DNA of 64,000 bases, from positions 1,240,001 through 1,304,000 of the forward strand of contig NZ_CP022415.1 in assembly GCF_002222635.1 (NCBI RefSeq). Reading direction: 5' to 3'. This document shows, in pieces, positions 53,489 to 62,584 of this stretch. Within the stretch, counting starts at the first letter, position 1; each line of letters opens with the position of its first letter. Position numbers and translations under genes: made by a program. The notes below the pieces were generated by a model that saw only the letters and a list, made by a program, of their open reading frames with translations, searched no databases and was not told the origin of the DNA. The stretch is from Pseudosulfitobacter pseudonitzschiae. Lineage in GTDB: Bacteria > Pseudomonadota > Alphaproteobacteria > Rhodobacterales > Rhodobacteraceae.

Positions 53489-53926
53489 TCAGCGCAAAGT
53501 CCGGCGATTCATTGCTGCCGTGCCAAGGGCGATGTCGGTCAGGCTTTGGCCACGGGCCGACGCGCACATGAAGATCACCGACAGAAGTTGCAGCGGGAAG
53601 ATCGCCCAGCTGAGGTAATAGCCGACCGTGTGGATCAATGCCTGACCCAGATCCAGACGCGCGCCTGAATCAGTGCGCAGCTCGATCGCTGTCAGCCGCA
53701 TGCCCAGCGTTGCGCTGCTGTTGGCAATGGTGATCGTGCGATAGGCAAAGTCGATGGTGGCATAGAGAATGGGAAAGAAGAACAACGCGGTAAAGGCGGT
53801 GAACGGAACGATGATCACCGCCAGCACCAGCACAAGGATGGTGTCGACGATCCACGCCATGAACCGTTTTGACGTGACATCGCGGTAAAACTTCGGGTCG
53901 GTGATCGGATCGGCGGAATAGGTCAT
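53489..53926 (-). CDS. RDD-family membrane protein
   Basis: A 145-residue protein with three hydrophobic helices (about 22-44, 50-70, 108-128). The RDD domain core shows an aspartate in RFMAWIVDTILVLVLAV, near where the family's Arg-Asp-Asp lies, and NSSATLGMRLTAIELR before the last helix. RDD proteins are often transporters or transporter helpers of unclear substrate; some work in Na+/H+ exchange. The start at 53926 follows from family length. It is between bpt and DUF2852. Confidence 0.85.
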   Translation of the reverse strand: MTYSADPITDPKFYRDVTSKRFMAWIVDTILVLVLAVIIVPFTAFTALFFFPILYATIDFAYRTITIANSSATLGMRLTAIELRTDSGARLDLGQALIHTVGYYLSWAIFPLQLLSVIFMCASARGQSLTDIALGTAAMNRRTLR

Positions 53927-53991
53927 ACAAGCCTTCTGTGCTTGGGGTGGGGCGGCCCCGCAAGAAGGGCCAGCCGTGGTGTCAGGGGCGC

Positions 53992-54402
53992 TCAGGCGTC
54001 GGCGTCGGATCTGCCGGGCTTGGCGCGTTCGTCCATGAACTGGTCGAACTCTGCCTTGTCCTTGGCGTCGCGCAGACGTTCCAGAAAGGCCTCGAAGTTG
54101 GTTTGTTCTTCTTCCAGACGGCGCAGCGTGTCAGCCTTGTAGCTGTCGAACGCCGAGTTTCCGGTAGAGCGCATGGTATTCAACGAACGGGACATGCGGC
54201 GGGACGAACAGGATTTGTTGAACATACGTTTGCTCCAGATCATGTAAAACAGGGTTGCAAGGCCGACGGGCCAGAAAAAGACAAAGCCAAGGACCATAAG
54301 GGCGATCCATGCGCCTTTGCCGCGATCATCCAGCCAGCCTTCGGCTTTTGCGAACCAACCGGGGTTCGAAGCAGAGGAAGCAGGTGCAGTAACAGTTGTC
54401 AT
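53992..54402 (-). CDS. DUF2852 membrane protein
   Basis: 136 residues. A hydrophobic helix with a following basic stretch, WIALMVLGFVFFWPVGLATL then FYMIWSKRMF, is the DUF2852 signature. A cytosolic coiled-coil-like tail follows (TLRRLEEEQTNFEAFLERLR). Its function is unknown; the family is common in Alphaproteobacteria. AAAGG is just upstream of the ATG. Two strong inverted repeats at 54460 and 54518 stand in its promoter region. Confidence 0.85.
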   Translation of the reverse strand: MTTVTAPASSASNPGWFAKAEGWLDDRGKGAWIALMVLGFVFFWPVGLATLFYMIWSKRMFNKSCSSRRMSRSLNTMRSTGNSAFDSYKADTLRRLEEEQTNFEAFLERLRDAKDKAEFDQFMDERAKPGRSDADA

Positions 54403-54459
54403 TATGTGAACCTTTCATCATCAACGTAAAATCCCGGTTTGATTTGGTGTGTGCCGGAA

Positions 54460-54534
54460 TGTGAATGTCTTTCACATCAATCAATTTGGGTATTCTGGCG
54501 GACGACACAAGGGTCTATGTGAACGTTTTTTACA
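54460..54534. promoter_or_regulatory. Paired candidate operators upstream of DUF2852
   Basis: TGTGAA-N5-TTCACA (54460-54476) is a perfect dyad. TGTGAA-N5-TTTACA (54518-54534) repeats it with one mismatch; their centres are 58 bases apart. A wider AT-rich dyad TTTTACAT...ATGTAAAA (54528-54557) overlaps the second and enters the ybaK-like gene end. This layout suggests a dimeric regulator binding at two sites. The regulator is not identifiable here. Confidence 0.5.
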
Positions 54535-54547
54535 TTATCTGAAATAC

Positions 54548-55012
54548 TTATGTAAAATCAGATATTTGTGCGTCACATATTTTGGCAAGTTCGGCCGGAT
54601 CGGCGGCGAAAACATGGTGCGGCGTGCCCGCTGCGGCCCAGATCACGTCAAAATCCAGCAGGCGTTTGTCGAAAAACGACTGGATCGGTGACAGGTGGCC
54701 CACGGGCGATACCCCGCCAATGGCAAAGCCAGTTTGCGCACGGATCAGGGTGGCGTCGGCCTTGCCCAGTTCTTCGCCTGCCAGTGCTGTGGCCTTGGCC
54801 GGATCCACGCGGCTGCCGCCTGCGGTGACGAACAAGACCGCACGCCCGCTGGTCTGGCCCTGAAATACGATCGACTTGCCGATCTGGTCCACCGTACAGC
54901 CCACAGCGTCGGCTGCGTCCTGCGCGGTGCGGGCAAGGGCGGTTTCGGTGATCTGCGGTGTCAGCCCGGCGGCCTCGAGGGCGGCACGGACGCGTTTCAG
55001 GCTTTTGCTCAT
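54548..55012 (-). CDS. YbaK/ProX-type aminoacyl-tRNA deacylase
   Basis: A 154-residue protein of the YbaK/EbsC family, which hydrolyses mischarged aminoacyl-tRNA such as Cys-tRNA-Pro. GKSIVFQG-like GKSIVFQGQTSGRAVLFVTA includes the conserved Lys, and TGFAIGGVSPVGH is the family's most typical block. The start at 55012 (MSKSLKRV) is preferred over one 12 codons upstream. It is divergent from glnE by 100 bases. The family is clear; which amino acid is removed is not. Confidence 0.87.
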   Translation of the reverse strand: MSKSLKRVRAALEAAGLTPQITETALARTAQDAADAVGCTVDQIGKSIVFQGQTSGRAVLFVTAGGSRVDPAKATALAGEELGKADATLIRAQTGFAIGGVSPVGHLSPIQSFFDKRLLDFDVIWAAAGTPHHVFAADPAELAKICDAQISDFT

Positions 55013-55112
55013 GGGGGTATAAGTGGCAATTGGGGCGTCAGGGTGCAAGGGCTGAAATCATTGCGTGCCCGCCCCCCATTGACGCGGCGGGTGCAGCGGT
55101 CAAAGTGGGGCC

Positions 55113-57896
55113 ATGACCAATCCCCTGATCCCCCTGCGCATACCGCGTGCTTTTGATCCCGACCGTGGCGCCGAGGCGCGCGAGCGGGTGACAGATGTGA
55201 CACCCGAACAGGCCGACCTGCTGGCGGGTTCAGCTGCGTGCAGCCCCTATCTGGCGGGGCTGATCGAAAAGGAGGCCGGATGGATTTCCGGCGCGTTGCA
55301 AGACCCCGAGGTGGCGCTTGCCGATACATTAAAGACTGTGGCCGCATTAGAGCAGGGCGATCTGATGAGCGGTTTGCGGCAGGCCAAGCGGCGGGTGGCG
55401 CTGTTGACGGCTCTGGCCGATCTGGGCGGCGTGTGGCCGCTGGAGCAGGTAACCGATGCGTTGACGGCGCTGGCGGATGCGGCTTGCGATACGGCGTTGC
55501 GTGCGGGCATTGCCACACAGATCAAGCGTGGCAAGCTGCCGGGTCTGGGGGTGGATGACATCGCAGACGCGGGCGGCATGGTGGTGCTGGCGATGGGCAA
55601 GATGGGTGCGGGCGAGCTGAATTATTCCTCGGATATCGACCTGATCTGCCTGTTCGACGAAACGCGGTTTGATCCGCCTGACTATCACGAGGCGCGCGCC
55701 GCCTTTGTGCGTGCCACGCGCGCGATGAGCGCGGCGCTGAATGACATCACCGGCGAAGGCTATGTCTTTCGCACCGACCTGCGCCTGCGCCCCGATCCGG
55801 CTGTCACCCCTGTGTGCATGTCGATGGAGGCCGCCGAGCGATATTACGAAAGCCTTGGCCGCACATGGGAGCGTGCCGCCTATATCAAGGCGCGGCCGGC
55901 AGCGGGCGACATTGCGGCGGGCAACAGGTTTCTGACCATGATGCGGCCTTTCGTGTGGCGCAGGCATCTGGATTTTGCCGCCATTCAGGACGCCCATGAC
56001 ATGCGTCTGGCGATCAGGGAACACAAGGGGTTGGGCGGGCCGATCACGCTGCCCGACCACAACATGAAGCTGGGGCGCGGCGGTATTCGCGAGATCGAGT
56101 TTTTCACCCAGACCCGCCAGTTGATCGCAGGCGGGCGCGACGCCGATCTGCGGGTGCGTGGTACGGTGTCGGGGCTGGAGGTTCTGGCGCAAAAAGGCTG
56201 GATTCCTGCCGAAGTCGCAGAGCGCCTGACCGACCATTACCGTGCCCACCGCACGGTCGAACACCGTTTGCAGATGGTGCGCGACGCCCAGACGCACCGG
56301 CTGCCCGCCACCGACAAGGGCTTTGCCCGTCTGGCGGCGATGATGGACACCGATGTTGACAGCCTGCAAGCCGACCTGCGCACCCGCCTTGAGGCCGTGC
56401 ATGAAGACACCGAAGGGTTTTTCGCGCCCTCTGCACCGCCCGAGACCCAAGGCACCGTGCCTGATATTGATCTGTCGATCACCAACCGCTGGCCCACTTA
56501 CCCTGCCTTGCGCAATGCGCGGGGCGCGGCGGTGTTTGAAAGAATTCGGCCCGTTTTCCTAGAAAAACTATCGCGGGCGGCACGGCCCGACGAGGCGCTG
56601 CGCGCGCTGGACGGGTTTCTGGCGGGTTTGCCTGCTGGCGTGCAGCTGTTTTCGCTGTTCGAGGCGAACCCGCAACTGGTTGATCTGCTGATCGACATCG
56701 TTGGAACATCCCCTGCGCTGGCCCGTCACCTCAGCCAGAATGCGGGTGTCTTTGATGCGGTGATTGGCGGCGCGTTCTTCGAGGCATGGCCACAGACAGA
56801 CGACTGGCAGCGCGATCTGGAAAGCGCGCTGCAAGATGAGGCGGATTACGAATCCAAGCTGGATATCGTGCGCCGCTGGGCCAAGGAATGGCATTTTCGC
56901 ATCGGTGTGCATCTGCTGCGCGGGGTGATTACGCCGCAGGTTGCGGCCATGCATTATTCCGATTTGGCGCGTATCTGCGTGCGCGCGCTCTGGCCGGTGG
57001 TGGTAGACGAATTTTCCCGCCGCTTTGGCCCGCCGCCGGGACGGGGCGCGGCAGTGTTGGGGATGGGGTCGCTGGGGGCCGGAACGCTAAGCGCCACGTC
57101 GGATCTGGACATGATCGTGATCTATGACCCGCTGGATGCTGATGCCTCGGATGGTCCCAAATCGCTGGCCACGCGGCCCTATTACGCGCGGCTGACGCAG
57201 GCGTTGATCACCGCGATCACCACCAGCACGGCGCAGGGCAAGCTGTACGAGGTCGACATGCGCCTGCGTCCCTCTGGCAATCAGGGGCCTGTGGCCACCA
57301 GTTGGGCCAGCTTTCAGGAATACCAGAAAAAAGAGGCGTGGACGTGGGAACATCTGGCGCTGACCCGCGCCACCGCGATTGCAGGTCCGCCCGATCTGAT
57401 CGCCGATATCGAGGATTTCCGACAGAGCCTTTTAGCGCTGCCGCGCGACACTGCCGACACCCTGCGGGACGTGGCGGACATGCGCGCGCGGATCGCTGCG
57501 GCCAAGCAGCCCGGCGGCCCGTGGGACACCAAGCTGGGACAGGGCCGGATGCAGGACATCGAACTGGCGGCCCAGGCGGGCGGCTTGCTGTCGCACCGTC
57601 TGGCGCGCAGCGTGACCAGCGGGGTTGCCGGTGGCGTGGCGTGTGGCCTGTGGGATCGGGCCGCTGCCGACACGTTGCTGCGCGCCTACCGGTTGTGCTT
57701 TGACATGCAAATCGCTGTGCGCCTGCTGACGCAGGCGCCGCTGGACACAGACGCGCTGGGGCAGGGCGGGGTCACGTTTTTGCTGCGCATCACCGACCAA
57801 CCCGACCTTGCCACGCTCGCGCGTGCACTCAAGGATACAACCGCCGCCGCTGCCGCCGTGATAGACGCGGCCCTGATAGAAGCGAAAGAGCCATGA
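55113..57896 (+). CDS. glnE: Bifunctional glutamine synthetase adenylyltransferase/adenylyl-removing enzyme
   Basis: GlnE adds AMP to glutamine synthetase when nitrogen is plentiful and removes it when it is scarce. The 927-residue protein has two nucleotidyltransferase domains. The N-terminal deadenylylase shows GKMGAGELNYSSDIDLICLF with G-x-D-x-D-like metal ligands, and KLGRGGIREIEFFTQ. The C-terminal adenylylase shows GMGSLGAGTLSATSDLDMIV, YEVDMRLRPSGNQG and KLGQGRMQDIELAAQ. Length is about normal (900-990). The stop overlaps the next small gene as ATGA. Confidence 0.96.
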   Translation: MTNPLIPLRIPRAFDPDRGAEARERVTDVTPEQADLLAGSAACSPYLAGLIEKEAGWISGALQDPEVALADTLKTVAALEQGDLMSGLRQAKRRVALLTALADLGGVWPLEQVTDALTALADAACDTALRAGIATQIKRGKLPGLGVDDIADAGGMVVLAMGKMGAGELNYSSDIDLICLFDETRFDPPDYHEARAAFVRATRAMSAALNDITGEGYVFRTDLRLRPDPAVTPVCMSMEAAERYYESLGRTWERAAYIKARPAAGDIAAGNRFLTMMRPFVWRRHLDFAAIQDAHDMRLAIREHKGLGGPITLPDHNMKLGRGGIREIEFFTQTRQLIAGGRDADLRVRGTVSGLEVLAQKGWIPAEVAERLTDHYRAHRTVEHRLQMVRDAQTHRLPATDKGFARLAAMMDTDVDSLQADLRTRLEAVHEDTEGFFAPSAPPETQGTVPDIDLSITNRWPTYPALRNARGAAVFERIRPVFLEKLSRAARPDEALRALDGFLAGLPAGVQLFSLFEANPQLVDLLIDIVGTSPALARHLSQNAGVFDAVIGGAFFEAWPQTDDWQRDLESALQDEADYESKLDIVRRWAKEWHFRIGVHLLRGVITPQVAAMHYSDLARICVRALWPVVVDEFSRRFGPPPGRGAAVLGMGSLGAGTLSATSDLDMIVIYDPLDADASDGPKSLATRPYYARLTQALITAITTSTAQGKLYEVDMRLRPSGNQGPVATSWASFQEYQKKEAWTWEHLALTRATAIAGPPDLIADIEDFRQSLLALPRDTADTLRDVADMRARIAAAKQPGGPWDTKLGQGRMQDIELAAQAGGLLSHRLARSVTSGVAGGVACGLWDRAAADTLLRAYRLCFDMQIAVRLLTQAPLDTDALGQGGVTFLLRITDQPDLATLARALKDTTAAAAAVIDAALIEAKEP

Positions 57897-58165
57897 CGCA
57901 AAAGGGTGACCACAACGACCCCAAGGGACTGATACTTGAGGCCTTTCGCATCGACGGAATCACAGCCTCGGAATGTCGCAGCATCTTTCTGGATTGGGCG
58001 CTGAGCCTGCCGGTGGATGCCGATACGCGCATCGCATTGCAGGCGCTGCTTATCCAATATGACAACAGGCCGGATCACCCCATGACGCTGGTGATGACCG
58101 AAGGGCTGGCGGCAATGGACAAACCGCGCCGCCGTGGCGGCTGGCGCAGCAGGGCGCGGGACTAG
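57893..58165 (+). CDS. Small conserved protein coupled to glnE
   Basis: A 90-residue protein beginning MTQKGDHNDPKGLILEAFR, with a run that reads like two helices (IDGITASECRSIFLDWALSL and RIALQALLIQYD) and a basic C-terminus KPRRRGGWRSRARD. It has no signal peptide and no named family that I recognise. The start overlaps the glnE stop by four bases, so it is translated with it. The kept coupling suggests a role near nitrogen metabolism, but this is only inference. Confidence 0.72.
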   Translation: MTQKGDHNDPKGLILEAFRIDGITASECRSIFLDWALSLPVDADTRIALQALLIQYDNRPDHPMTLVMTEGLAAMDKPRRRGGWRSRARD

Positions 58166-58288
58166 AGCGCAGCACAGTGCAACGCGGTGTTGCCCTTGCA
58201 CAGCCTTGAAGGGGCCGCTACATTTTTGCCACAATTCAGCGGCGCGGTTGGCGATTCCTGACCCAATCCCCGAAAAGGTATTTGTTAA

Positions 58289-59164
58289 ATGTTAGCTTTG
58301 TTTTTTCTTCCTGCCGTACTGGCCTTGGGTTTTTTCATCGCGGACGGAAATGACGACAGCGGCGATGCTGCGGAAGACGTCCCCGAACCCTCTCCTGAAC
58401 GCGATCTTGACCTGCTTGAAGAAAGTGAAACCAGCGGCGGCGTCTTTGAAGGGACGCAAAACGCCGAATTGATGGTTGGCACCGATGCGGGCAGCACCAT
58501 ATCCGGTTTTGACGGCGACGACATCATCAAGGCAAACGGCGGCGACGACACGATCGACGCAGGACAGGGCGACGACACAGTTGAAGCCAGTGACGGAAAC
58601 GATAGCGTCACAGGTGGGAAAGGCGACGACAGCGTTTCGCTGGGGGAGGGCGACGATAAATACGGCGAGAACGTCTGGACCTTGGAAGACCAACTGCCGA
58701 TGGCGGGCGACGATACCGTTAGCGGCGGTGCCGGTGCGGACACGCTTGTAGACTCGCAGGGTTCGAACGTTTTGCACGGTGGCACAGGACGTGATTTTAT
58801 TGATGCGCGCGACTACGGTGAAAATCCGGGCAATGACACGGTCGACGGTGGATGGGGTAGCGATACGCTGTTGATCGACGACGGCGACACAGCCACGGGT
58901 GGCAACGGTGCCGACTACTTTGACCTTTGGGTGAAAGAAGACCGGATCGGAGAGGCCGTGACCATCACGGACTTTGACCCTGACGAGGATGCCCTGACCA
59001 TTTTCATCGGTCGCTCTGCCGAAGAGGATTCACCCGATATCACGCTGACGCATGATGACACCACCAATATCGCCACCGTCCTGTTCAACGAAATCCCCGT
59101 GGCGACAGTGCTGGACATCAACGACACTGCCTTTTCTAAAATGAACGTGGTGTTGATCGGCTAG
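58289..59164 (+). CDS. RTX (calcium-binding nonapeptide repeat) protein
   Basis: A 291-residue acidic protein. A short hydrophobic N-terminus, MLALFFLPAVLALGFFIADG, may be a membrane anchor or signal. Then come GGxGxD-type repeats from about residue 65 to 130 (DGDDIIKANGGDDTIDAGQG, DDTVEASDGNDSVTGGKGDD) and further copies near 150-210. The C-terminal part, EAVTITDFDPDEDALTIFIG, resembles the ends seen in Type I-secreted RTX proteins. A hydrophobic N-terminus is unusual for these. Codon use and composition match its neighbours. The export route is uncertain; no secretion genes are nearby. Confidence 0.85.
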   Translation: MLALFFLPAVLALGFFIADGNDDSGDAAEDVPEPSPERDLDLLEESETSGGVFEGTQNAELMVGTDAGSTISGFDGDDIIKANGGDDTIDAGQGDDTVEASDGNDSVTGGKGDDSVSLGEGDDKYGENVWTLEDQLPMAGDDTVSGGAGADTLVDSQGSNVLHGGTGRDFIDARDYGENPGNDTVDGGWGSDTLLIDDGDTATGGNGADYFDLWVKEDRIGEAVTITDFDPDEDALTIFIGRSAEEDSPDITLTHDDTTNIATVLFNEIPVATVLDINDTAFSKMNVVLIG

Positions 59165-59340
59165 ACACCCGTCGGCGCGCGCCTTGGCTGCGGGTAATAT
59201 GCCCCATCCGAAACAATCCCTGTCGCCATTAACAATTCACGACAATTCTTCATTAAAGACGCATTCTCGCCCGATTTGCAGGGCAATCATATCTCGAAGG
59301 CACACAGGTCGAGCATAGAAACGTGCCACCGGAGACAGAT

Positions 59341-60036
59341 ATGAAACTGATGAGACTGATCACTTTGCTAGGGCTGGGCGCTATGGTGTCTGCCTGCGCG
59401 AACATCGAAACCGCAACACGCAACGCACCGTTCGAGGCCGCACCGGCCTTTGCGGCCGCGCCGGTTGACACAGTGCCGCTGGTTTCGGCTGATCCCCCGG
59501 CGGCGCAGCCACAAGGGATGACGCCTGCCATGCACATCACCGCAATCAACGTGCATGTGCCACAGTCGCTGAAAGTCTCCGAGGCGAACCGTTATTACCC
59601 CTCTGGCGATATCGTGTGGCGCGAGGATCCCATCGGGGACCGTCATGCGCAGGTCAAAGCCATCTTCGAGACAGCCTTGCAACGCGGCGCCGCCACGATG
59701 GGCAGTGGCCATCCCGTTGTGCTGGACATCACCGTGTCGCGCTTTCATGCGCTGACCGAAAAAGCCCGCTATACCGTGGGCGGCGTCCATTCGATCGCCT
59801 TTGACATGCAATTGCGCGACGCCGCCACCGGTGCGCTGATCGGCGCGCCGCATCACGTCAAAGCCGACCTCAAGGCCTTTGGCGGTCAACAGGCGATCAA
59901 CGCCGAATCCCGTGGCCAGACCCAAAAGGTGCGCATCACCGCCCACCTTGCCGAAGTGCTGCGTCAGGAAATGACCCGCGTCGAGGGCTTCGAGAACCCG
60001 AAACTGGGTTTCATGCAGGTCGTCAACAAACTCTGA
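59341..60036 (+). CDS. Putative lipoprotein (DUF6778-like)
   Basis: A 231-residue exported protein. The start at 59341 gives MKLMRLITLLGLGAMVSACA, with lipobox-like VSAC and the lipidated Cys at residue 19. A start six codons upstream gives a poorer signal. The mature part is Ala/Pro-rich at first and then an alpha/beta domain with PVVLDITVSRFHALTEKARY, VGGVHSIAFDMQLRD, and a basic MTRVEGFENPKLGF end. I recall similar Rhodobacterales proteins labelled DUF6778. Function unknown. Confidence 0.75.
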   Translation: MKLMRLITLLGLGAMVSACANIETATRNAPFEAAPAFAAAPVDTVPLVSADPPAAQPQGMTPAMHITAINVHVPQSLKVSEANRYYPSGDIVWREDPIGDRHAQVKAIFETALQRGAATMGSGHPVVLDITVSRFHALTEKARYTVGGVHSIAFDMQLRDAATGALIGAPHHVKADLKAFGGQQAINAESRGQTQKVRITAHLAEVLRQEMTRVEGFENPKLGFMQVVNKL

Positions 60037-60074
60037 TCTTCCAATTCACCGCAATATCCATGTATGAGGGCGCT

Positions 60075-61307
60075 ATGACAGCGCCCTCATTGCATTCCGA
60101 TGCCCCCGCCGACCGTCCATCCGACCGTCCAGTGGTCCGCCTTTTGCCCAAAGCCAACGCCCGTGCCATCCGGCACGGCTTTCCTTGGGTTTACGCCAAC
60201 GAACTGGTCACCGACCGCCGCACCCGTGGTCTGACCCCCGGCACCATTGCCGAACTGGTGGACGAGAACCGCACGCCGATGGGCGTGGTCACCGTCAACC
60301 CCGATAGCAAGATCATCGCGCGGATGCTGGACAGCGATCCTGCCGCACAGATCAACCGCGAATGGCTGGTCAAACATCTGGCCCGCGCCCAGATCCTGCG
60401 CGCGCAACTGTTCGATGAACCCTATTACCGCCTGATCCACGCCGAAGCCGACGGGCTGCCCGGTGTGATCATCGACCGGTTCGGGGATACATGCGTGATC
60501 CAGCCCAACGCCGCATGGGCGGAGATGATGATTGCCGACCTGACCGCCGCCGTGGCCGAAGTCACGGGCTGCACCAACATCCTGAAAAACGCCGGTGGCC
60601 GAACCCGCAGCCTTGAGGGGTTGAATGACCTTAACGAGGTGCTGTTGGGCACCCAGCCTGACGCCGCCGTGGCGGTGCCGATGAACGGCGCAACCTATAT
60701 GGCCGACCTGACAACGGGCCAGAAAACCGGTCTGTTCTATGACCAACGGCCCAACCACGCCTTTACCAAACGTTTGTCCAAGGGCGCGCGGGTGCTGGAT
60801 GTGTTCAGCCACGTCGGCGGCTTTGGCCTTGCGGCTTTGGCTGGTGGAGCAGAGCATGTGCTGGCGGTTGACGGGTCTGCCCCTGCGCTGGAACTGGCAC
60901 GCGCCGGTACCGACGCGATGGGTGTTGCTGCCAAATTTGACACCCGTCAGGGGGACGCGTTCGAAGTGCTGGCCGATCTTGAAGGACAGGTTGACCCGTT
61001 CGAAGTGGTCGTGTGCGATCCGCCCGCCTTTGCCCCGTCCCGCAAGGCGCTGGATCCCGGTTTGCGTGCCTATGAACGCGTGGCGCGTCTGGCGGCTCCG
61101 CTGGTGGCCGAGAACGGTATTTTGGTGTTGTGCTCGTGTTCGCATGCGGCCGACCTGACACAATTCCGTTCTGCCTGTGTGCGTGGTATCGGGCGGGCAG
61201 GGCGCCATGCGTCGCTGATCCACACCGGTTTTGCCGGACCGGACCACCCCTTGCTGCCTGCGCTGGCCGAAAGCGGCTATCTCAAGGCGTTGTTTTTCCG
61301 ACTTTAA
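60075..61307 (+). CDS. RlmI-like class I SAM-dependent rRNA cytosine methyltransferase
   Basis: A 410-residue methyltransferase of the PUA-RFM type (RlmI/YccW group, m5C of 23S rRNA). An N-terminal PUA-like domain begins LLPKANARAIRHGFPWVYAN. The middle RFM domain contains LPGVIIDRFGDTCVIQ. The Rossmann core has TTGQKTGLFYDQRPN, VLDVFSHVGGFGLAA (motif I), and the catalytic region VVCDPPAFAPSRKAL followed by LVLCSCSHA-like ILVLCSCSHA with the two Cys. The start at 60075 has GAGGG 4 bases upstream. It is followed after 16 bases by a PIN-domain gene. Confidence 0.92.
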   Translation: MTAPSLHSDAPADRPSDRPVVRLLPKANARAIRHGFPWVYANELVTDRRTRGLTPGTIAELVDENRTPMGVVTVNPDSKIIARMLDSDPAAQINREWLVKHLARAQILRAQLFDEPYYRLIHAEADGLPGVIIDRFGDTCVIQPNAAWAEMMIADLTAAVAEVTGCTNILKNAGGRTRSLEGLNDLNEVLLGTQPDAAVAVPMNGATYMADLTTGQKTGLFYDQRPNHAFTKRLSKGARVLDVFSHVGGFGLAALAGGAEHVLAVDGSAPALELARAGTDAMGVAAKFDTRQGDAFEVLADLEGQVDPFEVVVCDPPAFAPSRKALDPGLRAYERVARLAAPLVAENGILVLCSCSHAADLTQFRSACVRGIGRAGRHASLIHTGFAGPDHPLLPALAESGYLKALFFRL

Positions 61308-61323
61308 ACGGCGAAGGACCCCG

Positions 61324-61863
61324 GTGAAAATCCTGATCGACGCCTGTGTGCTTTATCCCACCGTGATGCGGGAAATGGTGCTGGGCGTCGCATCTGCGGG
61401 CGTGTTCGAACCGCAATGGTCGCCGCGTCTGCTAGAGGAATGGGCGCGCGCGGCTGCACGGCTTGGGCCAGAGGGCGAGGCGCAGGCGCGTGGCGAGATA
61501 GCGGTGTTGCAGGCCAAATGGCCCCGCGCCAGTGTCACCCCGCCAGCGGGATTGCTACAACGTCTTTGGCTGCCCGACGCCAATGACATTCACGTTCTGG
61601 GGGCTGCGATTGCCGGATCATCCGATGTGATCATGACCCTGAACGCCAAGGATTTTCCGCGCAATATTCTGGCCGAAGAGGGGTTGGGCCGGATCGATCC
61701 CGACGGCTATTTGCATCAGGTCTGGCAGAACCGGCCCGAAGTTGTACAGGATGTGGCCAAATATGTACTGGATCAGGCGCGGGCCATGTCCGGCACCGAC
61801 TGGACCATGCGCGCGCTGATGAAAAAGGCGCGACTGCCACGGATCGGCAAGGCGCTCGGCTAA
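61324..61863 (+). CDS. PIN-domain protein (putative RNase)
   Basis: A 179-residue PIN-fold protein starting at GTG 61324, with AAGGA 6 bases upstream. The first conserved Asp is in VKILIDACVLYPTVMR, the acidic residues Glu and Asp follow in LLEEWARAA and LPDANDIHVLGAAIAG, and VIMTLNAKDFP contains the typical TxNxxDF. These form the Mg-binding site of PIN ribonucleases. Unlike VapC toxins it has no antitoxin gene beside it. It closely follows the RlmI-like gene, so it may be a housekeeping RNase. It overlaps the convergent M48 gene end by four bases. Confidence 0.82.
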   Translation: MKILIDACVLYPTVMREMVLGVASAGVFEPQWSPRLLEEWARAAARLGPEGEAQARGEIAVLQAKWPRASVTPPAGLLQRLWLPDANDIHVLGAAIAGSSDVIMTLNAKDFPRNILAEEGLGRIDPDGYLHQVWQNRPEVVQDVAKYVLDQARAMSGTDWTMRALMKKARLPRIGKALG

Positions 61864-62546
61864 TCGCGCGCCCATTTGGCGTCCAGCGTGCGCAGGGTCG
61901 CGATCCGCTCGGCGGTTTTGGGGTGACTCATCAACCATGCGGGTGCTGCGCCCGAATTGCTTTGCGTCAATGCCTCCAGCTTTTCGAACAGGCTGATTTG
62001 CGGGGCGATGCCGATGCCCGCCTTGGTCAGCAGGGCGGCAGCATAGGCGTCGGCCTCGTATTCATCCACCCGCGACAGGCGTGCGGCCAGCAGGCTGGTC
62101 AGCCCGTTGGCGATCAGTACGCCAATGCCGGGCAGGAACCGTGACAGCACCATCGCCATTGCCGTGCGCAGCGCGTTCTGCCCTGAAAAGTCGATCATCC
62201 TGCGGCGTGAATGTCCCAGTGCCACATGCCCCAACTCGTGCGCAATGACCGAGGCCAGTTCGTCCGCCGACACCTTGCCCTCTCGGAACGCATTGTAGAA
62301 TCCGCGTGTGATAAAAATGCGCCCGTCGGGGGCCGCCAGCCCGTTGATCGGGGCGACTTCGTAGATGTGGACCCGAATGCGCGGCAGATCCAGCGCTGCG
62401 GCCATCCGGTTGCACAGCGTGCGCAGCATCGGGTCGGCCAGTTCGGTCGATTTCCGGTCCAGCTCGCCTTTTAGCCGCCAGATCGAAAACCGGTACATCA
62501 CAAGGGCGTACAGAACCGCCAGCAGGATCGGGGTAAACTTTAACAT
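61860..62546 (-). CDS. M48-family metalloprotease, HtpX-like
   Basis: A 228-residue membrane-bound zinc protease. One N-terminal helix (MLKFTPILLAVLYALVMYRF) is followed by IFITRGFYNAFREGKVSADE, then the zinc motif HELGHVALGH near residue 107. A further hydrophobic stretch (LSRFLPGIGVLIANGLTSLL) and the third-ligand region EYEADAYAAALL follow. It ends in LMSHPKTAERIA, usual for the family. It is smaller than E. coli HtpX (about 290) but complete in motifs. It may degrade misfolded membrane proteins. It is not near the BepA-like copy at 29677. Confidence 0.9.
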   Translation of the reverse strand: MLKFTPILLAVLYALVMYRFSIWRLKGELDRKSTELADPMLRTLCNRMAAALDLPRIRVHIYEVAPINGLAAPDGRIFITRGFYNAFREGKVSADELASVIAHELGHVALGHSRRRMIDFSGQNALRTAMAMVLSRFLPGIGVLIANGLTSLLAARLSRVDEYEADAYAAALLTKAGIGIAPQISLFEKLEALTQSNSGAAPAWLMSHPKTAERIATLRTLDAKWARD

Positions 62547-62584
62547 CTTCTAGATATGGGGCGGACAGGGGCCAAGGGCAATGT

